From Gloeopeniophorella convolvens (Eukaryota > Basidiomycota > Agaricomycetes > Russulales): a DNA stretch of 64,000 nucleotides. The DNA lies in contig WTXD01000015.1 in assembly GCA_022496205.1 (NCBI GenBank), positions 310,001 to 374,000 on the forward strand. Reading direction: 5' to 3'. The first letter of the stretch is position 1; each line of letters starts with the position of its first letter. Below the pieces are notes generated by a model that made no database searches, was not told where the DNA came from, and worked only from the letters and a program-made list of their open reading frames with translations. Below are positions 1-10,807 of the stretch, one piece after another. Position numbers and translations under genes: made by a program.

Positions 1-1677
1 GGATGGCGCGCGCCGTCGAAACCATTCCATTACTTCTACACATCTCCGTCTTCCTCTTCTTCATCGGCCTCGTGGACTTCCTCCTTTCCATCAACAAGGC
101 CGTCGCGTGGGTCTTCTTCGGATATGTAGCCCTGTTCACGACGGTATACGCCATCATGACTTTGTTGCCGAACATGTTCCTCAACTGTCCATACCGCACC
201 CCCTCTCGAGCTATCTCTGGAGGATATCACAGGTGCTGGCCCTCGCCACTCTGGTCCCGCTCTACCTCCTTGAAGCCAAAATCCATATCCCACTTCTCCA
301 TCTCTGGAACTACCTTCATAATCTCCGCGCTGCCCGACCGGATGATGGTACCCGTGCGGCAAATCCAAGCCTGGTCCGACTGCTTGGCGGGAGTACACCG
401 AGAAACGCATCGGGAGACGCTGGAAGTGGCTCCATGCGGGGCTGCGGAAGAGCGTCGTGATGAGCGCGCTCGACGCGCCCTCCTCCATCGACAAAGAGGC
501 GCTCAAATGGACGCTCACTGAGCTCGACGAGGACCACGAAATTGAAGATTACGTCGCGCGCATTCCAGGCTTCTTCGACTCGGTAGTCCCCAATGCGCCG
601 GGGACGATGCTTGACCTGATGGCGCCAACCAAAGTGACTAGTACTCACGACGCCGTGCTGGCCGTGCGGCTGCACAGCCTTCTCCGCACGTGTCTCCCCG
701 GAACAACCACCCTGGAGCCCCACAAGCGCATCGCTCGCCTGCACGCATGCCTCACCGCACTGTGGTACTACGCGCGGGGATATTGCGTCGCCGAGTCCCC
801 AGAGCAGCGCAAAATGCCTCCGTACTTCCGTATGCGCTTCGCGGATCCTAACGACACGAATACGCTCGACTCGGACTCGGACGTGCACACGCGTCTCGCG
901 GCGCGGTGTATTCACGCATTGATCGCCTCTCGACTCGCCAAGGATGTTCCTGCGCGCACAGAGTTCCCCAAAGCAACCGAGGGCGAGACGCAGTTCATGA
1001 AGAAAGTGTTAGGACCACTGTGGACCATCGACCTGTTCTTCATGTTCGGCATCAAGGACCAGGGCGCGACGCAGCTAGCGAACCTTGTCGCGCTATTGGA
1101 GGACGCCCGTAGATGTATCGATCCCGGCGCTTTCCCTACCGGGGTGCTCAAGAGAGAGGTGCCCGAGACAATTGAGATCCTCGTCCGCAGCATTCTGGAA
1201 AACCTCCCTAAGGACGCGCCTTCTGACCCCCCCAGTCGCACCGACCCGGTCCTCGCGTATACCCGTCGCATAGTCGAGCAATTCTTCTCGCTGTACAGCT
1301 GGCTCACTGCCCTTCCCCACTTCGAAGCCGTCACGGAAAGCTCTGACATGAAGGCGCTGGTCGATCAGCTGCGCCTGATCCTTGCGGTACTGCCTCCCCA
1401 GGAGATCGGAACGCCGCCCGTGATATACGAGTCAGAATTTCACCAGACAGATGGCCACCCCACGCGCCCGACCACGCAGGGTTCGCACCGTGTCGAAGAG
1501 GGCGAGCCGCACATCTCCGCTCCAACCTCCCTGCCACCTATGCCGGAACCGATACATTACGCGCAATTGGACAATGCTCTCATGAGCATGCCATCTCCAC
1601 AATCGTATCCCTATGCGGCTTATAATCCGCGAGCAACGTGGACTAGCACCGGGTCGCAAGACGATTTAGCAGAGTAG
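1..1677 (+). pseudogene. DUF6535-family membrane protein, copy 1: 5'-truncated by window edge and frameshifted
   Basis: The translation matches the second copy at about 3.5-5.2 kb almost residue for residue: the hydrophobic segment LLLHISVFLFFIGLVDFLL, then NCPYRTP, then the block containing DAPSSIDKEALKW and RIPGFFDS, ending at a TAG at 1675-1677. The reading frame is broken twice. At about 199-203 a C-run is one base short relative to copy 2, directly after NCPYRTP, and the alignment moves to another frame (LSSYLWR). Between about 330 and 388 it moves to a third frame, which then stays open to the stop. No splice sites explain these shifts. The N-terminal exons lie left of the window. DUF6535 proteins are multi-pass membrane proteins of unknown function expanded in Agaricomycetes. 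Two assembly errors are the alternative to a pseudogene. Confidence 0.75.
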
Positions 1678-2836
1678 GACGTGCACCCTGTATTTTCTAC
1701 CAATTGCGCTAGATATTAGTAGATCATCTTTTCCTCGTGTATTAGTGTATCATCCGCCCGAATCTCATGAAGAGCGTTTAGCAGCACCTGTCTTTGCGCA
1801 CGATCAGAGCAGTGGCAGGGATACCCAGGGCTAGCTGGGGCGCGCCTCCTTTACATAATAGTTCTCACGCTCAAGTTTTGTCTCTTTCGGACTCTTTAGG
1901 AAGTCATGGGAATCTCCGGTTCCGAGCTTTTCGAGGCGGCCCAACAACACCCGCGCCCTTACTTAACTTCGCCATACTCGCGGCGGTCACTGACGGAACA
2001 TGATCATCAAGCCCTTATAACGGAACGACTGTCTTCCGTTACTAAGGTCTGCTTTAGGAGACAACTGTACATGTATATTTATCTCCGGACCGGGCCTACA
2101 GCATTTTGAACGTTTCTTCGTGTCGCCGCCGCGTTGAATGGAAGTCTCCTTATAGTTGTGCGGTCGCTCCCATGGCTGGCACCCGTGCGCCCGAATGGAG
2201 GGCGCTTGTGGCACATCACTGCGTTATCTCTTTGATCCCTACATAAGCATGCTACCAGAAGATCACTGGAGGTAGTCTCCTCCCTTCCTCCTTAGCGGAT
2301 CCATACCAGCTCTACCGACTACCTAATGCACACAGACGCCAATATCGACGGGAGCGACGCAACGCAGCAGGTGCAACACTTTTCCGTTTCCATGGAGGGT
2401 ATGTTCCTATCAGTGGCATCGACGTCGAAGGCGGACAACATCTCTAATCATATCCCGTGTGCGCTAGACGTCGATAGGAGTCGAGTCGAGCAATGGCGCT
2501 CAAGGGTGGACAGTTCTTGTCCGTGCTCTGTTTTCTCCTTCTCGGCTCAACACTGAAGTTTAGTCTATCAGCACCTTCTCTCACCCGGAATAACGGGACC
2601 CAGAATTATGGTGGGTACTGCTGTTATACTCGCGTTTTCGCCTCCGCTCGACGCGCGTTTGAGATGTCGAAAGTGCATCCCATGATATGCCGTTCGATGA
2701 AGACGTCAGACAAGCACAAGCTGCAGGAGACCGCCATTCAGGTGGGCCATTCGCGGTCACAGTGCCATATAGTGTTGGTCTCATAGACGTTCCTTAGATG
2801 AGCCTGTTCTCGGAATAAGGTTTTCCCCGGTAGAAC
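1678..2836. other. Spacer between the tandem DUF6535 copies 1 and 2
   Basis: Only short unrelated open frames are present and none resembles a known family. The missing first exon or exons of DUF6535 copy 2 probably lie in the right half of this stretch, because the intact copy 3 has three small exons in front of its large one. I could not place them with confidence. Confidence 0.4.
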
Positions 2837-5267
2837 TTGAGGACCTTGGCAACCAGACAAGCCAGGCAGATATGCAACATGCTACTCGCAGGCTTACCCT
2901 CTCAATACCTCCTGCGGGGAACGAGACCCATGGCAGGGGTGCTAAGGCCGATGCTGGTACGCGTCTTGATCTCTGCCGTACATCCGAGCTCACTAGATTT
3001 CACGCACCTCTCTACGCCAGGCGAGAACTATGACGACTCGTCTGGAGAAATGTGGAACCTTTACCTCAAGGAATCCGGGACGCGCGACGAGCGGGTATCT
3101 AAAAGCTGGGGAGATAATACGGGAGGCATCCTCGTGTTTGTGCGTGATTTTGCCTTCTTGTCGTTCGCGAATTGATAAATCAACCCCAAAGACTGGTCTA
3201 TTTTCGGCAACCGTCGCAGGATTCATCATCGAAAGCTACAAGCTACTGTCTGTCGACTCGGGTGACCAAACTGTCGCGCTGCTCAATCAAGTGTCACGAC
3301 AACTCTTCGCGATCTCGAACGGCGAACGACTGACCTCGCCCCCATCACCAAACGCCGTACATTTCAAGCCGAGCGCATCAGCGATCAGAGTCAACATCAT
3401 GTGGTTCCTCAGCCTGGCCCTCAGTCTGACCTGCGCCCTCTCGGCAACGCTCATGCAGGAATGGTCGCGACAGTATATGGAACTCGCAAGCCATCGCGGC
3501 GCGCCGCACAAACGCGCTCGAGTGCGTGCCTACCTGTTCAACGGCATCGAGCGGTTCCAGATGGCACGCGCCGTTGAGACCATCCCACTGCTCCTCCACA
3601 TCTCCGTCTTCCTCTTCTTCATTGGTCTAGTCGACTTCCTCCTTCCCATCAACAAGACCGTTGCATGGATATTCGTCGGATACGTCGCCCTCTTCACTGC
3701 GGTGTACGCCGTCATGACCCTCCTCCCCAATTTCTTCCTGAATTGCCCATATCGCACGCCACTCTCAGCCTATCTATGGAAGCTGTCACAAGTGACGGTC
3801 CTCACCGTTCTAGTCCCGCTCAACATCCTCGAAAAAACGTTTCATATACCGCTCTACCACCTCTGGCAGCGCACCCACATTCACCTCCACCAGCATATGG
3901 CCGGGCCGACCTCGTGGCGGAAACGCATAAAAAGCCAAATCTCGACGCATCGGAAGTGGTATCGTGCAGGTTTACGGCAGAGCGTCGTACTAACCGCGCT
4001 CGACGCACCTTCCTCCGTCGACAAGGAAGCCCTCAACTGGACGCTCGCAGAGTTTGACGAAGACCACGAAGTGGAGGATTACATCGCCCGCATCCCGGGC
4101 TTCTTCGACTCGCGCGTCCCCAATGCGCCGCACACAATGCTCGACTTGATGGCGCCCTCTCCAAGAGGCGACGATGCTGTGCTGGCAGTTCGCTTGCACA
4201 GTCTTCTTCGTACATGCCTTCCTGGCGGGGCCGTGCTCGAGCCACAGGCCCGTCGCAAGCGCATGCGTGCATGCCTCACTACGCTGTGGTATTATGCGCG
4301 TGCCTACTGCACGCCCGAGACCAAGGAGCAACCTATGCCGGAAAGCTTCCGCGTGCTTTTTGCGCAGCCGAACGACATGAACGACCTCCGTGCGGACACG
4401 GATCTCCATTCCCGACTCTCTGCGCAGTGCATCTATGCGCTGGTCGCGTCTCGACTCGCGACGGACGTCAGCGCACGCACCGGCAACTTCACAGCAACCG
4501 AGGGCGAAGTGCAATTTATGAAGAATCTTTTAGGCACTCTGTGGCAACCCACCTTGTTCTCCCCGTTTGGCGTCCGAAATTGTGGCGCGACGCAGCTGGC
4601 GAACTTGGTGACCCTCCTCAGGGCCATCTCTGATGCGGCAGGCGTACCTATGTCACCCACTGACATACCCAGGGGAGAGGTGGGCGAAACGCTAAAAATT
4701 CTCGTGCAGAGCGTTCTTTCATACCTCCCTGAAACCCTACCCGATAATCCATCTCATCTCGATCCAATATATGGTTATTACCCCGGCATAGAGCACTTTC
4801 AATCTTTGTACGGGAGGCTCGACCAGGTCGGCCACTTGAAGGGCATATTACGACATCCGGGAATTGCCGAGCTCTCCGGCAAGCTGCGCACCCTCGCAGG
4901 CAGGCTCCCTCCCCCGATAGACGAGGATCAGTCTGCGGCGCCCGAATCGGAGCAACATCAGCCAGACGACCACTTCAGCATGCCGGCCGTTTTTCACGAT
5001 CCGTACAATGGTGCTCTGAGCGGACAGCACCTGCCTGCAACTGCTACCCCGCCTTCAACTATGCCAGAGCCGACACACTATACCGAGCCGAGACGCCTCT
5101 CAATCACCACGCCGATGCCAGATGTCTGGAACCCCGCCGATGCTCGTGCCACGCGCAGCCTACCTGCTTTACGATGGAGTTTACGCAGAGGTCATGGGGT
5201 AGCAGTCGACGAAGACTTGTCTGTTGTAACAGGATCCAGTGATCGTCACTTAGTCGAAGAGACATAG
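2837..5267 (+). CDS. DUF6535 domain-containing membrane protein, copy 2 (5' end uncertain)
   Basis: The exon ending at 3139 encodes the family signature around EMWNLYLKES and GGILVF. A 52 bp phase-0 intron (3140-3191, GT..AG) joins it to the large exon 3192-5267, which starts TGLFSATVAGF. The intron has the same place and phase as in copy 3. The large exon encodes 691 residues: a hydrophobic start, a membrane segment near MWFLSLALSLTCAL, two more (LLLHISVFLFFIG.. and VAWIFVGYVALFTAV..), then a long soluble part and a low-complexity tail, stop TAG. The frame is open, so this copy looks functional. The true start is not settled: 2837 is the first ATG in the exon-1 frame, but copy 3 suggests small upstream exons. 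Function unknown; probably an integral membrane protein. It is a tandem duplicate of copy 1. Confidence 0.75.
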
Positions 5268-7052
5268 TCAGCAGTACCTTGAACGGATACATTTACTTAC
5301 AGATTTTTGGGCTTTACCCTTTCCCTACATTTACTGGACGGGGCTGCTGAGAATGTTGATCCTCAGGTATACTGTGATGAATCTCCTGGCCGGGCCTAGC
5401 GAATGACCGGCCAACTTGAAGCTCCCCAGTAGGGCCTGAATCTCCCACGACTGTGTGCTGCCTGGCAAGTCGGGCGTGGCATCACGGAGAGCAGACTTTA
5501 TGTAGGCTTTAGAAGTCGAGGAATACAATAGCAATGTCGCACATGGCCCACCAGCGCGCTCGTGCCGCACGTCATCTAGATATCACTCCAACAAGACAAG
5601 GCGACATGATGCGGGAGAGATGCGGACAAGAGCTTGCACGTGTGCCCTTTAGGCAGGTGAGAATCACATGTAAAGAATTAGGCATCGAGCCATATCAGGG
5701 AAACACCCTGCAGAATCAGCGCGAAGCCTCCCGAGCCGTGACCATGGCTTTGACTACACACCTTTGCGTTGCGAACCTGACTATGTCACCCTGACTAGAA
5801 GTACTGGTTCAGAGAGGACACGGGACGCCATCAAAAAGACAGTCTCGCGTGGGCACGGGGGGCTGACGCGCTTGGCCACATGTGTACTGCAGTCGGATTG
5901 CAGTACCTATTCCGAATACCTGTGTGCACGATCTTCATAGGATTGTATTGAGTCAGGACATTCAAGAGATTAGCGTGCAACGTGCAAGGCACGCCGCGCT
6001 TCTCCCACCTGCGAACGTTGTGCGCGGGAAGCCTCCATCCGCCTGCGCCAAACAAAGGCACGGAACGCAGAGTCCGCAGCCCCGCACTGCCGTGACAAGA
6101 GGGCCGACGAGGCAGGGCGAGGCACACAAGAGTTGAAACGGCGGCCGCACGACGTGGCATTGCGCGGCACGGGCAGCCGCGCATCAACACGGCCCTCCCC
6201 AAACAGCGCGGTGCGCTGGACGCACGAGCACGTTCGTTGGGGCGGTGCGCGCGCCGGGGCCAGTTAACAGCGCGTTCGATGCGAGCAGTGGTGCGATTTG
6301 GCCGATGGATGCAGAGCGCGAACTGTCGCGCAGTTGCCGGATGTGGTGGCGCCCGCGCGTTGATCAGGTACGGAGGTGCGGCCCGCGCGCAGCGTGAGGA
6401 AACTTCGGCGAGACGACGGCCGCGGAGGGTCGCTGCTCGATGCCGTGCAACGAGGATTCGCCGAGCGACACGAGCGCGGGCGCTAAGAGCGCAGGCTACA
6501 CGCGGGCGAGGCCAGAGCGAGGTCGCTGTTGCGCGCCGCCGCGTACATCCACGAGTTGATCGAAGGATTCAGATGGAGTGCGATATATGGTGGCAGTGGG
6601 CGGCGGCGTTTCACGGGGGTCCTTGTGGCTTTGGCGGCGCAACAGGCACTAGACCAAAGCGAGCACAGTCAGGGATAGCGCGACGCCGGGGCGAGGAAGA
6701 CCTTCGACGAGGGATGATAGACCCAGGCGGAGACGGGAGTCGGATGTCCACGATAGGGTCTCGCCATCGCTCACGTAATCGTGCGGACTGCACGTTGGAC
6801 GCGTTGGCGACGGATCTCTGCCTCGCGCGCAGAGGGAAGCGCAGATACGGAGGTAGAATAGTCAATAAAAGGGAATTGCAGTAGTGAAAGCAGGCGCAGA
6901 GAGGGGCGCGGACGGAAAGATTAGGGAACGACGGAGGGCACGTGGGGGAGGAGGGGGAGGGAGTGCGATATGAATGTCCTTTTGCGTACTTACTCGTCCG
7001 TTTCTTGCTTGTCTCGCTCTCGATAACCATCAAGTATATCTCGCTACAGCCG
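5268..7052. other. Intergenic region upstream of TPS2, strongly GC-rich in its second half
   Basis: No recognisable gene. From about 6150 to 6750 the DNA is very GC-rich with CG-rich short repeats, which produces long spurious open frames on both strands with arginine/alanine-rich, family-less translations. From about 6900 the composition changes to the CT-rich pyrimidine tract usual just upstream of fungal start codons. Confidence 0.5.
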
Positions 7053-7059
7053 TATATAA
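7053..7059 (+). promoter_or_regulatory. Probable TATA box of TPS2
   Basis: TATATAA lies 61 bp upstream of the TPS2 start codon and is followed by a CT-rich tract running to the ATG. A CCCCT stress-response-like pentamer follows just after it; whether that is functional is inference. Confidence 0.4.
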
Positions 7060-7113
7060 TCCTCTACAGCCCCTTCTTCTACTTCGACATCTCTTTCTTC
7101 CCCTTTCTCCTCC

Positions 7114-10100
7114 ATGGACAGTTTCCACGAACCCCGTCGCGTCACCGAGTCCGTCAGATTGGAGGACCTCACCGCCGATGTACTTGCCCGCGAGGCCGAG
7201 TACCGCGCTAAGGGCATCCCGCTCTCTGGCCGCGTCCTCCACGTATGCCACTATCTCCCCATCACCGCAACGCTGCAGGCGTCGTCGCGCCCCGGCATCC
7301 TCTCCCCACCCGCGACTCCGCCGCAACAGTCGACAGACATCCCGCCATCACCCACCGAGCCTGCTCCGCCCGCGTCCGTGCCCGCGATTGATGTGACGCC
7401 CAAATCGAAATGGTCGCTCTCCGCGCGTCATGGCCACGCCGCGATGATCAGCGGGATTCGCTCGCTGTCCGCGACGCACGAGCAACTCATCATCGGCTGG
7501 ACAGGCGACATCGAGAGTCCCAACGCCAATTCAGGTGTGTTCGGTTCTTTGCCTAAAATCTATGACCGGATGCATGACATCATATTCTCCTACTCGTCCC
7601 TTGCGCGCTTACTGACGCTCCTCACAAATTTCTCTAGCGGGGGAGAAGATTAAGATCCCCTCCGGTTCGCTCTCCGATGAGGACAAAGCTGCTCTCGAGG
7701 AGGAAATCTCCACGTACAGCGGCGAGGAAGACGATACAAAGTCGCGGACCACCTACGTCCCGCTCTGGCTCGACGACAAGGTCGCACACGGGCACTACGA
7801 CGGCTATTGCAAGCAGAGTGAGTCTCGCGCATCGCATTACGGCACCGATCGATTTTCTGATTATCTGATGGCATTTTTTTCGCGCAGCTCTGTGGCCGCT
7901 CTTCCATTATCTCCTCTGGCAGGATGTCTCGCCCAATTCCCTCTCTGCGTCGTTCTCTGCAGATGAGCACTGGGCTCCTTACGAGCAGGCCAATGCCGCA
8001 TTCGCGCGCCGCATAATGGACGTGTACCGCCCTGGCGACATGATTTGGGTGCACGACTACCATTTGCTGCTCGTGCCCAAGCTGCTGCGTTTGATGCTCC
8101 CTGATGTCTGCGTCGGCTTATTCGTCCACACCCCGTGGCCGAGCAGCGAGGTCTTCCGCTGTCTTCCGCGTGCGTATACATGCGCCTTCTCGTATTCCGC
8201 GCATTCCGTCGCTGACGTGCATACATTGCAGGCCGGAAGGAGATCTTGGATGGCATGCTTGGAGCCAATCTCGTGTGCTTCCAGACGTACTCGTACTCGC
8301 GTCACTTCACGTCGTCGTGCGTTCGCGTCTGTGGGTACGAAGTCGCAGCACGTGGGATTGACGTGCAAGGTCACGTCACGTCCGTCATTCACACGCCCGT
8401 CGGCGTCGATGCCGAGCGCATCGCTCACGACCTGTCAGTGCCACGTGGCATTTACCTTCTTTTGTATCCTGACATGCATTCCATAGGACGCGCCCCGGAA
8501 TTCAGCCGAAGCTGCAGGCTCTCCTCAAGCTCTACGCCGGAAAGAAGATCATCATCGGACGCGACAAGCTCGACGTTGTCAAGGGTGTCGTCCAGAAGCT
8601 GCGCGCGTTCTCCAAGTTCCTGCACGACTACCCTGAATGGATAGGCCATGTCGTGCTGATTCAGGTCACGTCTCCTGCACTCACCGACTCGCCGAAGCTC
8701 GAGCGCCAGGTCAGCGAGCTCGTCAGCAGCATCAACGGCGAGTTTGGTAGCTTGGACTTCATCCCTGTGCACCATTAGTACGTCTCCGTGCCTTGTTTAG
8801 TCACCGCATTTCCTCACATCTTGTTTGAAGCCACCAAACGATCAAGAAAGACGAGTTCTATGCACTGCTTTGCGCTGCTGATCTTGGTGTCATCACTCCC
8901 CTGCGCGACGGCATGAACACGACTTCAATGGAGTTCGTCATTGCCCAGGGCAAGACGAAGAAGTCTCCTCTCGTGTTGAGCGAATTCATGGGCATTTCCT
9001 CCGAGATGACGGAAGCGCTGCAGATCAACCCGTGGAACCTCGGGGTCCGTGCATTCCTCCTTATACGTCCGTTCTCCGACTAATGTACGCTCTCTGTAGG
9101 ACGTAGCAGCAGCCATGCATCGTGGTCTACTGATGTCTCAAGCAGAGAAGGAGACACGGCACGCGAAGCTGCACGACGTCATCACGACGCACACGTCTCA
9201 GACATGGGCGATGACGCTCATCAAGCACCTTCTCAGTATCGTTGATGCGCAGGGTGTCGCGCGCCAGACGCCTGTGCTACCTACGCCCCACATGCTTGAG
9301 CGCTACGCCGTTGCCAAGAAGCGCCTGTTCTTGCTTGACTATGACGTGCGTGTTAATCGCCCAAGCTCTCTCGCACCACGCTTACCGACTCGGTGAACCG
9401 TATACAGGGCACTCTTGCGCCAATCGTCAAGACGCCCTCAATGGCAGTGCCGTCCGCGGACACCTTGACCGCGCTGACCGCCCTCGCGGCGGACCCGCGC
9501 AACCTCGTGTACATCATCTCGGGCCGCGACGGAGCGTTCCTCGAGCAGCACCTGGGCCACATCAAGGGCCTCGGCATGTCTGCCGAGCACGGCGGTTTCA
9601 TGCGCGAGCCCGGCGTGAAGGCGTGGACGAACTTCACGGAGAGCCTGGACATGAGCTGGATGGCCGAGGTGCTGGAGGTCTTCAAGTATTACACCGAGCG
9701 CACGACGGGCAGCCACATCGAGATCAAGAAGAGTTCGATCACGTGGCACTACCGTGCGACCGACCCGGAGTGGGGGTGGGTGCTGTTCTCCCTGCGTCGC
9801 GTTGTTCGCTTGCTGATAGGTGCTGATGCGCACAATGCAGACAGTTCCAGTGCCGGCAGTGCCAGGACCTGCTCGAGAACAACGTCGCGCACAAGCGCCC
9901 AATCGAAGGTGCTTTGCTTCCCTTATCTCTTCTATCCCGGCGGGCGGCATGCTGATCGTGCGTGTGCGCAGTGCTCGTGGGCAAGAAGAACCTCGAGGTG
10001 CGCCCGATTGCGATCAACAAGGGCGAAATCGTCAAGCGCATCCTGTACCTGAACCCCGATGCTGAGTTCGTCTTCTGCGCTGGCGACGACAAGGTACGCC

Positions 10101-10427
10101 CTCCCGTCTCTTCGGTCTACGCCATCGCTCAGATACCCCTGCTAGACGGACGAGGACATGTTCCGCTCGCTCCAGTTCCCCGACGCCATCGGCGCGGGCG
10201 CTAGTGCACTCACGATGGACCCGCCGCTCTCAATCTCCCTGCTCGCCGAAGACAAAGCGCGCGCGCACCCACGCGTGACGCTACAGCTCGCGGCCGCGGA
10301 CATATTCACGACAGCCGTCGGGCACCCGTCGAAGCGCACGCTGGCCAAGTGGCACGTGACGAGCCCGCTCGAGGTCGTCGCTGAGCTGCTCACGCTCGGA
10401 GGCGCGTCTGAGGGCGCGAAGCTCTGA
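7114..10427 (+). CDS. TPS2: Trehalose-6-phosphate phosphatase, Tps2 type (GT20-like domain + HAD phosphatase)
   Basis: Eleven exons join in frame to 891 residues: 7114-7534, 7638-7817, 7888-8169, 8232-8433, 8487-8777, 8831-9044, 9100-9345, 9408-9775, 9841-9908, 9972-10093, 10146-10427. The first two thirds are a GT20 glycosyltransferase-like domain (VHDYHLLLVP near 254, HTPVGVD near 348, LRDGMN near 485). The last third is a trehalose-phosphatase HAD domain with DYDGTLAPI at 610-618, ISGRD near 650, AEHGGF, and GDDKTDEDMF at 795-804. It should remove phosphate from trehalose 6-phosphate, the last step of cytosolic trehalose synthesis. The sugar-nucleotide loop typical of active TPS1 (N-R-L-P) reads HYLP here, and the DRLD motif reads DKLD, so the GT20 part is probably non-catalytic, as in known Tps2 proteins. 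Length fits the family. Confidence 0.93.
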
Positions 10428-10807
10428 GGCGCGGCTGTCGTTTGAACTTCGCTTGGTTGGCTGGTGTGGAGGCATGTATGTATTGTTTGTTTATAGTGAG
10501 CGGTTCTTGGTCATGGTACATACGAGTCACGACGAATGTATATATCCACTATAGACTACACGTTAGCATTCACGAGCCATGGATGTCAGGATCAGGTTAT
10601 GCAGGCTGGTCAGCTTGGGAGAGCCACGCTACTTGTAATGGGGCTGCGGAGCAACTGCGGCATTATGGATAGGAAAGTGAGCATCTCACGGCGCATCCAA
10701 GGAGGCAGAATCTCGACTCTGACTTGTGTCTGACCTCGTCGGCGGGTTCAACGTCACGGGTCTAGATGGGTTGGGGTTCGTGCCTAGGAGGCTATGTGGT
10801 GTGTGCG
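10428..10807. other. Convergent 3' spacer between TPS2 and DUF6535 copy 3
   Basis: Contains the 3' ends of both convergent genes and, from about 10527, the start of duplicated segment A. No open frame of interest. Confidence 0.5.

Noticed and set aside
5534..5794. 86-codon plus-strand frame after DUF6535 copy 2
   Set aside because: No family features and no evidence of expression signals.
6237..6884. 215-codon plus-strand open frame
   Set aside because: Lies in very GC-rich DNA, translation is Arg/Ala low complexity with no family or splice context; overlapping frames on the other strand are similarly open.
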